NCBI RefSeq assembly: GCF_017876155.1
Contig: NZ_JAGINP010000013.1
Coordinates: forward strand, 124,001 to 188,000
Direction of reading: 5' to 3'
Length of the DNA: 64,000 nt
Source of the DNA: Azospirillum rugosum
GTDB taxonomy: Bacteria; Pseudomonadota; Alphaproteobacteria; Azospirillales; Azospirillaceae
Position 1 is the stretch's first letter. Each line of letters begins with the position of its first letter. The notes under the pieces are model-generated. The model was not told where the DNA came from and ran no database searches. It saw nothing but the letters and a program-made list of their open reading frames with translations. This document shows positions 1-9,562 of the stretch, in pieces. The position numbers and the translations under genes are program-made.

Positions 1-248
1 GCGCGCTGGTCGTCCGGGCGCACGAAGCGCAGCGCCATCTCGCGCAGCACCGCCGTCACCCCGTCCGGCCCGTCCTTGGGCGCGACCCGGTCGGTGACGA
101 GCCGCAGCGTGCCGCCGGCCGGGGCCGGCGGGTGGAAGGCGGCCACGGGATGCCCCTCATGCTCCTCCACATCCGGGCGCCAATCGGCCGGCAGCCGGAA
201 GCGCACCACCTCGTTCCATTCGAAAACGCGATCCTGTTCGCCGGTCAC
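1..248 (-). CDS. Hypothetical protein, 5' part only (runs off window)
   Basis: This reading frame runs leftward off the window edge, so only the first 82 or so residues are visible. I chose a GTG start at 248 because a strong ribosome binding site (AGGAGGG) lies seven bases upstream on the minus strand. The visible part is acidic and soluble, beginning MTGEQDRVFEWNEVVRF, with a Pro/Ala/Gly stretch near residue 43. No signal peptide or membrane segment is seen. I do not recognise the family. It is divergent from the DUF1848 gene, so the 92-base gap probably holds both promoters. Confidence 0.6.
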   Translation of the reverse strand, partial: MTGEQDRVFEWNEVVRFRLPADWRPDVEEHEGHPVAAFHPPAPAGGTLRLVTDRVAPKDGPDGVTAVLREMALRFVRPDDQR

Positions 249-340
249 GGCGCCCTCCTGTCTCTTTCGCCGGCACTTTAGGCCGACTCGGCGCGGGATC
301 CATCCTTGATCGCCGTCAGGTGGATCCCCATCGTTCGCCG

Positions 341-1231
341 ATGATCATCTCCGCCAGTTACAAGACTGACATTCCCGCCTTCTACGGCCGTTGGTTCCTC
401 AACCGTCTGGAGGCCGGATTCTGCCGCATGGTGAATCCCTACGGCGGGCAAACCTACCGGATCGACCTAACGCGCCCGGCCGTGGACGGCTTCGTCTTCT
501 GGACGAAGAACCTCGGCCCCTTCCTCGACGCGCTCGACGTGGTGGCGGAGCGCGGCTTCCCCTTCGTCGTGCAGCACAGCGCCACCGGCCTGCCCAGGGC
601 GCTGGAACGCTCCGTCCCCGACTGGGAGCGGGCGGCGGAGCACATGGCCTGGGTGCGCGACCGCTGGGGGCCGCGCGCCGTGGTCTGGCGCTACGACCCC
701 ATCCTCATCAGCGACTCGACGCCGCCGTCCTGGCACCAGGAGACCTTCGCCCGCATGGCCGCCCGCCTGCGCGGCGTGACGGACGAGGCGGTGGTGTCCT
801 TCCTCCAGCCCTACCGCAAGACCGCCCGCAACCTGGACGCCGCCGGCCAGCCTTGGCGCGACCCGGACCCGGAGGAGAAACGTACCCTGCTCGGCACGCT
901 CGCGGCGATCGCCGCCGACCAGGGCATGGCGCTGACCCTCTGCACCCAGCCGGAACTTGCGGACGTGCCCGGCGTGGCGGCCGCCGCTTGCGTGGACGCG
1001 CAGCGCCTGTCCGACGTCGCCGGACGTCCGGTCGCAGCAAAGGAGAAGGGCAACCGCCCCGGCTGCCTCTGCGCCGAAAGCCGCGACATCGGCGATTACG
1101 ACAGCTGCCCGCATGGCTGCCTCTACTGCTACGCCGTCGCCAACCGCGCCACCGCGCAGAAGCGGTTTACGGTGCATGACCCGAAGGGGGAGTTCCTGGT
1201 GGCGCGGGGAGGGGCGAGTGGGACGTACTAA
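341..1231 (+). CDS. DUF1848 family protein
   Basis: The N-terminus MIISASYKTDIPAFYG is the hallmark of the DUF1848 family, which is distantly related to radical SAM/spore photoproduct lyase-like proteins. The C-terminal part has the Cys-rich pattern CLC...SCPHGCLYCYA, which could bind an iron-sulphur cluster. Length (296 residues) is normal for the family. An in-frame GTG at 320 exists, but the family normally begins at MIIS, so I took ATG 341. The biochemical role is unknown. It stands alone, followed by a repeat-rich gap, and is divergent from the gene at the window edge. Confidence 0.8.
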   Translation: MIISASYKTDIPAFYGRWFLNRLEAGFCRMVNPYGGQTYRIDLTRPAVDGFVFWTKNLGPFLDALDVVAERGFPFVVQHSATGLPRALERSVPDWERAAEHMAWVRDRWGPRAVVWRYDPILISDSTPPSWHQETFARMAARLRGVTDEAVVSFLQPYRKTARNLDAAGQPWRDPDPEEKRTLLGTLAAIAADQGMALTLCTQPELADVPGVAAAACVDAQRLSDVAGRPVAAKEKGNRPGCLCAESRDIGDYDSCPHGCLYCYAVANRATAQKRFTVHDPKGEFLVARGGASGTY

Positions 1232-1232
1232 G

Positions 1233-1355
1233 TCTTCACGGATTTCGGGGATTTGAGCGCGGATTTCAGGGTTGAAGATCGATGATCGCGCTGCGCTCGG
1301 GCAAGCGTATGAAAAATCCGGTCATCCGCGGCAAAATCCGCGAAATCCGTGAAGA
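1233..1355. repeat. Imperfect inverted repeat, 'ATCCGTGAA' family
   Basis: The left arm (1233-1254, TCTTCACGGATTTCGGGGAT...) pairs with the right arm (1333-1355, AAAATCCGCGAAATCCGTGA...) with one or two mismatches. It lies between the convergent DUF1848 and CheY-like genes. A decayed relative of the same words is found near 31914-31955. This looks like a dispersed intergenic palindromic element. A transcript could fold into a long hairpin and help stop transcription from either side. Confidence 0.65.
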
Positions 1356-1381
1356 TGAAGCGCCTTGCCGACGGAGTGACC

Positions 1382-1469
1382 GCGTAGGTTGGGTGGAGCG
1401 CCAGCGCAACCCAACACACTCCGCGTCGCGACGATGTTGGGTTGCGCTGGCGCTCCACCCAACCTACGC
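1382..1469. repeat. Perfect 35-bp inverted repeat, 'GTAGGTTGGGTGGAGC' family
   Basis: Arms at 1382-1416 and 1435-1469 are exact reverse complements, separated by an 18-base loop. The arm begins GCGTAGGTTGGGTGGAGCGC. Sequences of this type are known as dispersed intergenic repeats in many bacteria. It sits just downstream of the CheY-like gene (minus strand) and beyond the other repeat, so it may act as a bidirectional terminator. Translating it gives meaningless peptides seen in mis-annotated genes. Confidence 0.8.
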
Positions 1470-1479
1470 AACTGTCGTT

Positions 1480-1845
1480 TTACGGGCAGACCTTCTTCAC
1501 CGTTTCGACCAGCTTGTCCGGATTGAAGGGCTTGACCAGCCAGCCGGTGGCGCCGGCCTCGCGGCCCGCGGTCTTCTTGGCCGGGTCGGCCTCGGTCGTC
1601 AGCAGCAGCACCGGGGTGGCGCGGTTCAGGGCGCTGCCGCGGATGGCCTTGGTCAGGGCCAGACCATCCAGGCCCGGCATGTTCAGGTCGGTGATGATGC
1701 AGTCGAACTTCTGCTTGTTGACCTGCGCCAGCCCCGCCGAGCCGTCCGCCGCCTCCGTGACGGCGTAGCCGGCCTTCTGCAGCGTGAAGGAGACCATGTC
1801 GCGGATGGTCTTGGAGTCGTCGACGGTCAGGATGCTCTTGGGCAC
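1480..1845 (-). CDS. Stand-alone CheY-like response regulator
   Basis: A 121-residue single receiver domain with no output domain. The acidic pair D9/D10, phosphoacceptor D53 (in ITDLNMPG), T84 and K105 (in VKPF) are all present, so it should be phosphorylated normally. The sequence most resembles chemotaxis CheY proteins that bind the flagellar switch, but no che genes are adjacent, so the partner kinase is unknown. It may instead serve one of the chemoreceptors or histidine kinases elsewhere in the genome. It forms a single-gene unit ending in the palindromic repeats. Confidence 0.85.
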   Translation of the reverse strand: MPKSILTVDDSKTIRDMVSFTLQKAGYAVTEAADGSAGLAQVNKQKFDCIITDLNMPGLDGLALTKAIRGSALNRATPVLLLTTEADPAKKTAGREAGATGWLVKPFNPDKLVETVKKVCP

Positions 1846-1967
1846 GGATCCGGTTCCCTAAGAATCAATGTTTGGGTTCGCGCGTGCGGTAAGAAGGATG
1901 CCATAGCATCTTGCGCCGCTGCGTCAACGCGGGGAAGGACGAACCGCGGCAATGCGCCGCGCCAAGC

Positions 1968-2002
1968 GCTAAAACGCAAAGGGCCCGCGCGATGGCGGGC
2001 CC
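1968..2002 (-). terminator. Terminator of the hrcA-grpE operon
   Basis: GGGCCCGC (1981-1988) pairs with GCGGGCCC (1995-2002) over a six-base loop. On the minus strand the hairpin is followed by TTTGCGTTTTAG, a T-rich tail. It lies 20 bases after the grpE stop. Confidence 0.75.
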
Positions 2003-2022
2003 CCGGTCGTATCGTCGTGCAA

Positions 2023-2640
2023 TCAGGCCTTGGTGTCGACGTGCTGGCCGCCGGCCTCGTTCGGGCCGCCCTTGGCGACGCCCACCATGGCCTCGCGCAG
2101 CAGGCGGCCGTGGATGGTGTAGCCGGGCTGGAGCACCTGCACGACCGTGCCGGCCGGCTTGCCGGTGTGCTCGATCTCGAACATCACCTGGTGGAAGTTC
2201 GGGTCGAACAGCTCCCCGGTCGGGTCGATCTTCTTGATGCCGGCGCGGTCGAAGGCGGCGAACAGCTGGCGCTCGGTCGCCTCGACGCCGACGGCCAGGC
2301 CCTTCAGCATCTCGTCCTTCTCGCGGCCTTCCGCCGGCACCGCCTCCAGGGCGCGGCGCAGGTTGTCGGCCACGGTGACCAACTCCTTGGCGAAGCTGGA
2401 CACGGCATACTTGCTGGCGTCCTCGCGGTCGCGCTGGGCGCGGCGGCGGGTGTTCTCCACCTCGGCCATCTGGCGCAGCAGCTGGTCCTTCAGGCCGGCG
2501 ACCTCGGCCTCCAGCTTGGCGACGCGGTCACCGGCATCGCCGGCGGCGCCAGCGGTTTGGGCGGTGCCTTCAGGGGCCTGATCGGCGGTCTCGGTCGTAT
2601 CCACCTCGGCTTCGGCGGGCTTGTTCTGCTCTTCGCTCAT
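2023..2640 (-). CDS. grpE: GrpE, nucleotide exchange factor for DnaK
   Basis: GrpE releases ADP from the cytoplasmic chaperone DnaK. The 205-residue protein has the usual acidic, disordered N-terminus (about residues 1-37), a long coiled coil with the signature LLRQMAEVENTRRRAQRD, and the C-terminal beta domain (VGVAKG near the end). It follows hrcA by 63 bases on the same strand and ends at a terminator, so the two form a heat-shock operon. dnaK and dnaJ are not in the window. Confidence 0.96.
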   Translation of the reverse strand: MSEEQNKPAEAEVDTTETADQAPEGTAQTAGAAGDAGDRVAKLEAEVAGLKDQLLRQMAEVENTRRRAQRDREDASKYAVSSFAKELVTVADNLRRALEAVPAEGREKDEMLKGLAVGVEATERQLFAAFDRAGIKKIDPTGELFDPNFHQVMFEIEHTGKPAGTVVQVLQPGYTIHGRLLREAMVGVAKGGPNEAGGQHVDTKA

Positions 2641-2703
2641 GGTTCTCTCGCAATGCTCTTCTGGTCGTTCGAAGCGTGGGGAAGCGGCCGTCAGCGAACC
2701 TCG

Positions 2704-3744
2704 CTATCCGACGAGGCGGCTGATGACCTTCGCTGTATAATCCACCAGCGGGATGATGCGGGCATAATTGATGCGGGTCGGGCCGATCACGCCGATGGCG
2801 CCGATGACCTGCTCGCGGCTGTTCTGGAACGGCGAGATGATCAGCGAACAGCCGGAGTGGTTGAACAGCACGTTTTCCGCACCGATGAAGATCTGGACCC
2901 CGTCGCCCTGGCCGGTGGCGTCCAGCAGGCGCAGCATGGTCTCCTTGGTCTCCAGCGCCTCGAACAGGGAGCGCACGCGCTCCAGGTCCGACAGCGCCGT
3001 GACGTCCTCCAGCAGCTTGGCCTGGCCGCGCACGATCAGGTGCCCGCCGTCCTGGCTGCTGCTGCCGGCCCAGGTGGCGAGCCCGGCGGCGACCACCCGG
3101 CGCGACAATTCGTCCAGCTCGGTCTTCTGCTCCTCGATCTCGCGCAGGACGGCCTGCCGTGCCTCGTCCAGCGTGCGGCCGACGAGCTTCGCGCTGAGGA
3201 AGTTGGACACCATCTGGAGCGTGGAGGCCGGCACGCCGACCGGCACCTCGATGACGCGGTTCTCGACCAGCCCGTCCTCGTTGACCAGCACGACCAGCGC
3301 CCGGCCGGGGGCGAGCGACACGAACTCGATGTGCTTCAGCGGCCGGTCGGTCTTCGGCGCCAGCACCAGCCCGGCGCAGTGCGACAGGCCCGACAGCATG
3401 CCGGACGCCTCCCGCATCACGTCCTGCAAGGACCGGCCGGAGGAGGAGACCTTCGCCTCGATCGACTCGCGCTCGTCCTCCGTCAGGCTGCCGATCTCCA
3501 GCAGGCCGTTGACGAACAGGCGCAGGCCGGCCTCCGTCGGGATGCGGCCGGCCGACGTGTGGGGGGCGTAAAGCAGCCCCTGCTCCTCCAGGTCGGCCAT
3601 GACGTTGCGGATGGTCGCGGGGGACAGGGCCATGCCGAGCCTCCGCGAGATCGTGCGCGAGCCCACCGGCTCGCCGGTCGCCACATAGGCGTCGACGATC
3701 AGCCGGAAGATCTCGCGGGACCGTTGGTTCAGCTCGGTGATCAT
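2704..3744 (-). CDS. hrcA: HrcA, heat-inducible transcription repressor
   Basis: HrcA represses groESL and sometimes dnaK operons by binding CIRCE operators. The 346-residue protein starts with a winged-helix DNA-binding domain containing SRTISRRLG and [16 protein letters not shown], followed by the GAF-like core and the C-terminal [18 protein letters not shown] block typical of the family. It is the first gene of hrcA-grpE and divergent from rph. I found no CIRCE sequence in the 157-base gap upstream, so autoregulation through CIRCE is not supported here. Confidence 0.96.
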   Translation of the reverse strand: MITELNQRSREIFRLIVDAYVATGEPVGSRTISRRLGMALSPATIRNVMADLEEQGLLYAPHTSAGRIPTEAGLRLFVNGLLEIGSLTEDERESIEAKVSSSGRSLQDVMREASGMLSGLSHCAGLVLAPKTDRPLKHIEFVSLAPGRALVVLVNEDGLVENRVIEVPVGVPASTLQMVSNFLSAKLVGRTLDEARQAVLREIEEQKTELDELSRRVVAAGLATWAGSSSQDGGHLIVRGQAKLLEDVTALSDLERVRSLFEALETKETMLRLLDATGQGDGVQIFIGAENVLFNHSGCSLIISPFQNSREQVIGAIGVIGPTRINYARIIPLVDYTAKVISRLVG

Positions 3745-3901
3745 GGGTCGGATGGTAACCGGACGGCATGAAGGGTTGCGGCGTCCCGAATTTAGGCAGG
3801 TATCCCCCCCGAATCAACGTGCGCCCCGGTTGCGCGCTGGACGGACGGCGCTTCGGGCGTTAGCTTGCCGGCCGTTTTCAACAGACCTGCGGATATGCCC
3901 G

Positions 3902-4621
3902 ATGCGTCCCTCCGGCCGCGCCCCCGACCAGCTGCGCACCGTGTCCCTTGAGCCTCACTTCAGCAAATACGCCGAGGGCTCCTGCCTGGTGCGCTTCGGC
4001 GACACGCACGTGCTGTGCACCGCCAGCGTGGACGAGGGCGTGCCGCGCTTCCTGAAGAACACCGGGCTCGGCTGGGTTACCGCCGAATACGGCATGCTGC
4101 CGCGCTCCACCCACAGCCGCACCGACCGCGAGGCGGCGAAGGGCAAGCAGTCCGGCCGCACGCAGGAAATCCAGCGCCTGATCGGCCGCGCGCTGCGCGC
4201 CGTCACCGACCGCGCCGCCATGGGCGAGAAGCAGATCAAGGTGGACTGCGACGTCATCCAGGCCGACGGCGGCACCCGCACCGCGGCGATCACCGGCAGC
4301 TTCGTCGCCCTGCACCTGGCCTTCCAGCACCTGCTGGAGATCGGCGCCATCAAGACCATGCCGCTGACCGACCACGTCGCGGCGGTGTCCTGCGGCATCT
4401 ACAAGGGAGCCAGCGTGCTCGACCTCGACTACGCCGAGGACTCCAGCGCCCAGGCCGACGCCAACTTCGTGCTGACCGGCAACGGCGGCATCGTCGAGGT
4501 CCAGGGCACCGCCGAGGAGAAGCCCTTCGCCGAGCCGCAGTTCATGGAACTGCTGGCGCTCGCCCGCAAGGGCATCGACGAGCTGGTCGCCCTGCAGAAG
4601 GACGCCGTGCGGAAGAAGTAA
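3902..4621 (+). CDS. rph: Ribonuclease PH
   Basis: RNase PH is a phosphorolytic exoribonuclease that trims tRNA 3' ends. The 240-residue length matches the family. Conserved phosphate-binding arginines are present in [13 protein letters not shown] (R86) and in [13 protein letters not shown] (R126). ATG 3902 gives the canonical [12 protein letters not shown] start. Upstream in-frame codons extend into the hrcA promoter gap and were rejected. The rph/hrcA divergence followed by rdgB and hemW is a common alphaproteobacterial gene order. Confidence 0.96.
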   Translation: MRPSGRAPDQLRTVSLEPHFSKYAEGSCLVRFGDTHVLCTASVDEGVPRFLKNTGLGWVTAEYGMLPRSTHSRTDREAAKGKQSGRTQEIQRLIGRALRAVTDRAAMGEKQIKVDCDVIQADGGTRTAAITGSFVALHLAFQHLLEIGAIKTMPLTDHVAAVSCGIYKGASVLDLDYAEDSSAQADANFVLTGNGGIVEVQGTAEEKPFAEPQFMELLALARKGIDELVALQKDAVRKK

Positions 4622-4770
4622 CGGCCGCGTTTTCCCCCACCCTCCCACGCTGGCGCGCGGGTCCCTCCCTCCCCCGCTTCGCGGGAGAGGGTAGACATGC
4701 GATGCGGCGGCAGTCCCCTCTCCCGCGAGAGCGGGGGAGGGTTAAGGTGGGGGCAAGCGTCCGCAACACG
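4622..4770. repeat. GC-rich palindromic repeats (CCCTCTCCC...GGGAGAGGG family)
   Basis: This gap between rph and rdgB is filled by C-rich/G-rich half-palindromes: TCCCCCGCTTCGCGGGAGAGG and CCCCTCTCCCGCGAGAGCGG (partial), flanked by CCCACCCTCCC and GGGTTAAGGTGGGGG. The outer elements pair with each other. The same family recurs at six or more other sites in the window. The rdgB ribosome binding site (AAGGA) begins immediately after it. Confidence 0.8.
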
Positions 4771-4781
4771 AAGGACACCCC

Positions 4782-5381
4782 ATGACCACCCCCCGCCGCT
4801 TCACCGGCGACACGCTCGTGATCGCCAGCCACAACAAGGGCAAGGTGCGCGAGATCGCCGACCTGCTCGGCCCCTACGTCGCCACCTTCACGTCAGCCGG
4901 CGACCTCGGCCTGCCGGAGCCGGAGGAGACGGGCACGAGCTTCGTCGCCAACGCGGAGCTGAAGGCGCTGGCCGCGGCCGGGGCCGGGCATGTGGCGCTG
5001 GCCGACGACAGCGGGCTGGTGGTGCCGGCGCTGAACGGCGATCCCGGCATCTACTCCGCCCGCTGGGCCGGCCCGTCCAAGGACTTCGCCATGGCGATGC
5101 GCAAGGTGGAGGACGGCCTCGGCGCAAACGCCGACCGCTCCGCCTACTTCGTCTGCGCCCTGTCGCTCGCCTGGCCGGACGGCCATGTGGAGACGGTGGA
5201 GGGCCGCTGCTACGGCACGCTGGTCTGGCCGCCGCGCGGCGAGCAGGGCTTCGGCTACGATCCGATGTTTAAACCGGACGGGCACGGCATCACATTCGGC
5301 GAGATGGACCCGGCCAAGAAGCACGAGATGAGCCACCGGGCCGACGCCTTCCGCCAGCTTGTGGAGCGATGCTTCAAGTGA
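4782..5381 (+). CDS. rdgB: RdgB/HAM1 family XTP/dITP diphosphatase
   Basis: This enzyme hydrolyses non-canonical purine triphosphates (dITP, XTP) and so keeps them out of DNA. The family motifs are present: the SHNKGK nucleotide-binding motif (residues 16-21), the LADDSGL acidic motif and GYDPMF near the C-terminus. Length (199 residues) is normal. A ribosome binding site AAGGA lies seven bases before ATG 4782. The 3' end overlaps hemW by 13 bases, indicating co-transcription. Confidence 0.95.
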   Translation: MTTPRRFTGDTLVIASHNKGKVREIADLLGPYVATFTSAGDLGLPEPEETGTSFVANAELKALAAAGAGHVALADDSGLVVPALNGDPGIYSARWAGPSKDFAMAMRKVEDGLGANADRSAYFVCALSLAWPDGHVETVEGRCYGTLVWPPRGEQGFGYDPMFKPDGHGITFGEMDPAKKHEMSHRADAFRQLVERCFK

Positions 5382-6535
5382 CCCCTGATCCTGGCTTCGG
5401 GATCTACATCCACTGGCCCTTCTGCAAGTCGAAGTGCCCCTATTGCGACTTCAACAGCCACGTCCGCGAGCGGATCGAGCACGACCGCTGGCGCGCCGCG
5501 CTGTTGCGGGAGCTTGACCATTACGCAGACGCAACGGCTGGCCGAAAGGTTACGTCCGTCTTCTTCGGCGGCGGCACGCCCTCGCTGATGGAGCCGGCGA
5601 CGGTCGCCGCGGTGCTGGAGCGCATCGCCGCGCGCTGGCCGGTCGCCGACGGGCTGGAGGTGACGCTGGAGGCCAACCCGACCTCCGTGGAGGCCGACAA
5701 GTTCCGCGCCTTCCGCGCCGCCGGGATCAACCGCGTCTCGCTTGGCATCCAGGCGCTGGACGACGCGTCGCTGAAGTTCCTCGGCCGCCAGCACAACGCC
5801 GCGGAGGCCACGGGCGCCATCGCGCTGGCCGCGAAGACCTTCGATCGTTTCAGCTTCGATCTGATCTACGCCCGCCCCGGCCAGACCGTCGCGGCGTGGG
5901 AGGCGGAACTGACCCGCGCGCTGGACTACGCCGTCGGCCACCTGTCGGTCTACCAGCTGACCATCGAGGAGGGCACCGCCTTCTTCCCCCTGCACGCGCG
6001 GGGCGAGCTGGTCCTGCCCGACGAGGATCTGGCCGGCGACCTCTACGAGGCGACCCACAGCCTGCTGAACCGCGCCGGACTCCCGGCTTACGAGATCTCC
6101 AACCACGCCCGGCCGGGCGAGGAGAGCCGCCACAACCTGACCTATTGGCGCTACGGCGACTACGTCGGCGTCGGCCCCGGCGCGCACGGCCGCCTGACGC
6201 TGGACGGGGAGAAGTTCGCCACCCGCGCCCACCGCGCCCCGGAAATCTGGTTGGAGCGCGTGGAGCGGGATGGTTTCGGCGCCGCCACCCCCGATGCCAT
6301 CGACCGCGACGCCCGCGGGTCGGAGCTTCTGATGATGGGCCTGCGCCTTCGCGAAGGCGTCGCCCGCGCCCGCCTGATCGAGGAGACGGGGCGCGACCTG
6401 CCCGACCTCGTGGACGCCCGCGCGCTCGACCGGCTGGTCTCCGGCGGCTTCCTGGAGGTGACCGACGCCACCCTGCGCGCCACGCACGAGGGCCGGCAAC
6501 GACTGAATGCGGTGCTAGGTGCTCTGCTCGCCTGA
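5369..6535 (+). CDS. hemW: HemW, radical SAM heme chaperone
   Basis: HemW resembles coproporphyrinogen III dehydrogenase HemN but acts as a heme-binding protein/chaperone. The radical SAM motif CKSKCPYC (C19, C23, C26) follows IYIHWPF, and the [16 protein letters not shown] and [19 protein letters not shown] blocks are all intact. The protein has 388 residues. The short N-terminus and lack of an extra cysteine in the motif favour HemW over HemN. It overlaps the end of rdgB, so translation may be coupled. Confidence 0.92.
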   Translation: MLQVTPDPGFGIYIHWPFCKSKCPYCDFNSHVRERIEHDRWRAALLRELDHYADATAGRKVTSVFFGGGTPSLMEPATVAAVLERIAARWPVADGLEVTLEANPTSVEADKFRAFRAAGINRVSLGIQALDDASLKFLGRQHNAAEATGAIALAAKTFDRFSFDLIYARPGQTVAAWEAELTRALDYAVGHLSVYQLTIEEGTAFFPLHARGELVLPDEDLAGDLYEATHSLLNRAGLPAYEISNHARPGEESRHNLTYWRYGDYVGVGPGAHGRLTLDGEKFATRAHRAPEIWLERVERDGFGAATPDAIDRDARGSELLMMGLRLREGVARARLIEETGRDLPDLVDARALDRLVSGGFLEVTDATLRATHEGRQRLNAVLGALLA

Positions 6536-6700
6536 CGGGTGCCGCCAGGCGACAAACCCCCAAGCCGCCTGTGACATTCTGTCCTGTGCGGTATTGGGAT
6601 ACGATTCGTCAACATACGTTTAAAGTTTGTACGCAAAAGCTCTGTCCTGTGACGTCGTCCGGCCGCAAAGCCGGCCGCGGGAAAAGACAGAGCAAACCCC

Positions 6701-8392
6701 ATGATCCTGACCAAGCTTTCCATCCGGGCCAAGCTGTGGAGCCTCGTGGCCGCAGCCTCCGTTGCCGCCTTTGCCATCGCCGGCGCCGGCCTTTACCTCA
6801 ACTATGACCGCATGGTCCGGGACCGGCTCGACACGCTGAAGGCGGTCGTGGAGTTGGGCGTCACGCTGGCCACCACGCTGGAGGCCGACGCCGCGTCGGG
6901 CAAGATCACCCGCGACGAGGCGCAGGCGCGCTTCCGGGCCGCGGTGGCCGGCATCCGCTACGAAGGCGGCAAGGAATACATCTTCGCCCACACGATGGAC
7001 GGCTTCGGCTTCGCCCACATCAACCCGAAGATGATCGGCGCCGACGTCAAGCCGCTGAAGTCGGCCAACGGCGTCCACATGATCGAAGAGTTCATCCGCA
7101 TGGTCCGCGCGAAGGGCGAGGGCGTGCTGGAATACGACTGGCCGCGCACGGTCGGCGGCACCGACCTCTCCGTCAAGGTCGGCTACGTCCGCGGCTTCGC
7201 GCCGTGGAACATCTTCATCGGCAGCGGCACCTTCGTCGACGACATCCGGGGCGCCTTCCTCGACCAGCTCTGGACGCTGGCGGCGGTCATCGCGGTGCTG
7301 GCCCTGCCGGCCATCGGCCTGATCGCCTGGGTCGGCGCCGACCTCAGCCGCGTGCTGCGTGGGCTGGGCGCCAAGATGCGCGCGCTCGCCGACGGCGACC
7401 TCGCCACCCGCTTCCCGGAGGCGGAGCGCGGCGACGAGATCGGCGCCATGGCCCAGGCGGCGCTGGTCTTCCAGAACAACGCCGAGGAGAAGCGGCGCCT
7501 GGAAGGCGAGCAGGCCGAATCCGCCCGCCGCGCGGAGGAGGAGAAGCGCCAGTCCATGCTGGCCCTGGCCGCCCGGTTCGAGCAGAGCGTCGGCGCGGTG
7601 GTCCGCACCGTCTCCGACTCGGCGGCGACCATGGAGGCCCGCGCGGCGGAGATGTCCCGCGCCGCCAGCCAGACCGACCAGCTGGCGACCACCGTCGCCG
7701 CGGCGACGGAGCAGACCTCCGCCAACGTGCAGACCGTGGCCGCCGCGTCGGAGGAGCTGTCCAGCTCCATCCACGAGATCAGCCGCCAGGTCGCCGAGTC
7801 GTCGCGCATCGCGGCGGAGGCGGTCGGGCTCAGCGGCCGCGCCAACGACAAGGTCGGTGGCCTGGCCGAGGCGGTGCAGAAGATCGGCGCGGTCGTGCAG
7901 CTGATCAACGACATCGCCAGCCAGACCAACCTCCTGGCGCTCAACGCCACCATCGAGGCGGCGCGCGCGGGGGAGGCCGGCAAGGGCTTCGCGGTGGTCG
8001 CGTCGGAGGTGAAGGCGCTCGCCAACCAGACCGCCAAGGCGACGGAGGAGATCGCCGCCCAGGTTTCCAACATCCAGACGGTCACCGGCGAGGCGGTCGG
8101 CGAGATCCACGGCGTCACCCAGGTGATCGTCCGCGTGAACGAGATCGCGACCTCCATCGCGTCCGCTGTTGAACAGCAAGGGGCGGCGACCCGCGAGATC
8201 AGCCGCAACGTCCAGGAGGCCGCCAGCGGCACGCAGGAGGTGTCGGCCAACATCTCCGGCGTCACCGGCGCGGCGACCCAGAGCGGCGAGACCGCCCGTG
8301 ACGTGCTGGAAATGTCGCGCCAGCTCGGCCACCAGCTCGACACGCTGCACCGCCAGGTCGGCGTCTTCCTGGAACAGCTGCGCGCGGCGTAA
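6701..8392 (+). CDS. Methyl-accepting chemotaxis protein, single-Cache type
   Basis: A 563-residue transmembrane chemoreceptor. A first membrane segment lies at about residues 12-32. A periplasmic sensor of about 150 residues resembles single Cache domains ([16 protein letters not shown]). A second membrane segment lies at about 187-210, followed by a HAMP linker ([16 protein letters not shown]) and the long coiled-coil signalling domain. The hairpin tip [20 protein letters not shown] is the invariant CheA/CheW contact. The ligand is unknown; sCache domains often bind small organic acids. folA follows after 31 bases. Confidence 0.92.
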   Translation: MILTKLSIRAKLWSLVAAASVAAFAIAGAGLYLNYDRMVRDRLDTLKAVVELGVTLATTLEADAASGKITRDEAQARFRAAVAGIRYEGGKEYIFAHTMDGFGFAHINPKMIGADVKPLKSANGVHMIEEFIRMVRAKGEGVLEYDWPRTVGGTDLSVKVGYVRGFAPWNIFIGSGTFVDDIRGAFLDQLWTLAAVIAVLALPAIGLIAWVGADLSRVLRGLGAKMRALADGDLATRFPEAERGDEIGAMAQAALVFQNNAEEKRRLEGEQAESARRAEEEKRQSMLALAARFEQSVGAVVRTVSDSAATMEARAAEMSRAASQTDQLATTVAAATEQTSANVQTVAAASEELSSSIHEISRQVAESSRIAAEAVGLSGRANDKVGGLAEAVQKIGAVVQLINDIASQTNLLALNATIEAARAGEAGKGFAVVASEVKALANQTAKATEEIAAQVSNIQTVTGEAVGEIHGVTQVIVRVNEIATSIASAVEQQGAATREISRNVQEAASGTQEVSANISGVTGAATQSGETARDVLEMSRQLGHQLDTLHRQVGVFLEQLRAA

Positions 8393-8423
8393 GGTTGGTT
8401 TGAACAACGAAAGAGGGCAGGGG

Positions 8424-8927
8424 ATGCGGATCAGTCTTGTGGTGGCGGTGGCGCGCAACGGCGTGATCGGCCGCAACGGCACCCTGCCCTGGCACCTGCC
8501 CGGCGACCTGAAGCGCTTCCGGGAGCTGACGATGGGCAAACCCATCCTGATGGGCCGCCGCACCTGGGAGTCGCTCCCCCGCAAACCACTCCCCGGCCGC
8601 GACAACCTCGTCGTCAGCCGCAGCGTCCCGGCGGGGGAGCGCAACGGCGCCGTCTGGTTCAGCGGCCTCGCCCCGGCCCTGTCCTGGTGCCGCGACCGCA
8701 GCGTCCCCGAGGTCAGCGTGATCGGCGGCGCCGAACTCTTCCGCGAAACCCTGCCGCTCGCCGACATCCTCCACCTGACCCGCGTGGAGCAAGACGTCGA
8801 CGGCGACACCCACATGCCCCCCCTCGGCCCGGATTGGGTGGAGACGCAATACGGCCCGCTCCAGACCGAAAACGGCCTCCCCTACCGCTACGTCGATTGC
8901 GTGCGTCGTCCACACCCCGCCACTTGA
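8424..8927 (+). CDS. folA: Dihydrofolate reductase
   Basis: Reduces dihydrofolate to tetrahydrofolate with NADPH; the target of trimethoprim. The N-terminus MRISLVVAVARNGVIGRNG, the LPWHLPGDLKRFRELTMGKP segment and the GRRTWESLP and SVIGGAELF motifs are canonical. Length is 167 residues. ATG 8424 was chosen because it gives the family N-terminus and is preceded by a purine-rich site (AGAGGGCAGGGG). The close upstream chemoreceptor may be co-transcribed by chance; thyA is not adjacent. Confidence 0.96.
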   Translation: MRISLVVAVARNGVIGRNGTLPWHLPGDLKRFRELTMGKPILMGRRTWESLPRKPLPGRDNLVVSRSVPAGERNGAVWFSGLAPALSWCRDRSVPEVSVIGGAELFRETLPLADILHLTRVEQDVDGDTHMPPLGPDWVETQYGPLQTENGLPYRYVDCVRRPHPAT

Positions 8928-8928
8928 T

Positions 8929-9310
8929 CCCCTCTCCCCTCCGGGGAGAGGGTAGGGTGAGGGGGTCCCGCACCTTTCAGTGCTTCCCACGACGCCGACA
9001 CTACGCACACCCCCTCTCCCGCCCCGGGAGAGGGAAGGGGCCCACGAAGTGGGAAGGGTGAGGGTACCGCCAAGGATCAAGGCGCTGATCCTTGGCTTCA
9101 CCCTCACCCGGCGCTGCGCGCCATCGGTCGCTCGCAAGTCTCGCGACCGCGCTCCACCTACGGTCGCCTTTGGCGCCCGTCCGGCCTTCGGCCGTCGGTT
9201 CCGCGCCTCTCCCGGGACGGGAGAGGGGACCCACGAACTCCTCGGCTCCGTGCCACGTCCGGCACGCGCGCATCCCCCTCACCCTAACCCTCTCCCCGGA
9301 GGGGAGAGGG
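8929..9310. repeat. Cluster of GC-rich palindromic repeats
   Basis: Four cores of the same family occur in 380 bases: 8930-8952, 9012-9034, 9206-9226 and 9288-9310, each a 21- to 23-base near-perfect palindrome of the form CCCTCTCCC...GGGAGAGGG. They are flanked by paired CCCTCACCC/GGGTGAGGG words in alternating orientation. Between them lies another hairpin (AGGATCAAGGCGCTGATCCT, 9074-9093). No gene is present. This is the largest such array in the window and resembles BIME-like mosaics of REP elements. Confidence 0.85.
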
Positions 9311-9374
9311 AAGATGTTCCTTGCGGCGTGCGTGATGAGGCGACTGTGTTGCCACGTCGCCAACCGCCATGATA

Positions 9375-9397
9375 GGCTTATTTTCCTTCAATAAGCC
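9375..9397. repeat. Small perfect inverted repeat in a gene-free stretch
   Basis: GGCTTATT (9375-9382) and AATAAGCC (9390-9397) pair perfectly over a seven-base loop. It lies in the gene-free region 9311-9527 between the palindrome cluster and the gshB terminator. I see no coding sequence in that stretch. It could be a weak terminator for folA read-through, but no clear T-run follows. Confidence 0.45.
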
Positions 9398-9527
9398 CAG
9401 GCCGAAACCACGATGCACCACGCCGCCGCAACCAACCCCGCTCTCGGGAATGGTCTGCGCACGGCGAATGAAACATCACGCGTTTTCGTGTTTCACAGCG
9501 TTTCAAACGTCGCATTCGGAGCAGCGC

Positions 9528-9546
9528 GAGGGGACACCATCCCCTC
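9528..9546 (-). terminator. Hairpin downstream of gshB
   Basis: GAGGGGA (9528-9534) pairs with TCCCCTC (9540-9546). It lies 17 bases beyond the gshB stop on the minus strand. There is no strong T-tail, so intrinsic termination is uncertain. Confidence 0.4.
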
Positions 9547-9562
9547 GCCTACGCCCCACCCC

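Noticed and set aside
1228..1458. Short frame encoding peptides like VERQRNPT
   Set aside because: This is translation of a dispersed intergenic inverted repeat, a known source of false genes.
1282..3771. Long open frame (829 codons) on the plus strand across grpE-hrcA
   Set aside because: It is the antisense shadow of grpE and hrcA in GC-rich DNA; its product is a low-complexity Gly/Arg/Asp/Leu-rich sequence with no family features.
3745..3901. Possible CIRCE operator upstream of hrcA
   Set aside because: No TTAGCACTC-N9-GAGTGCTAA or close variant is present in the gap.
8929..9310. Repeat cluster as a CRISPR array
   Set aside because: Repeats are palindromic, vary in spacing and orientation, and lack uniform spacers or cas genes.
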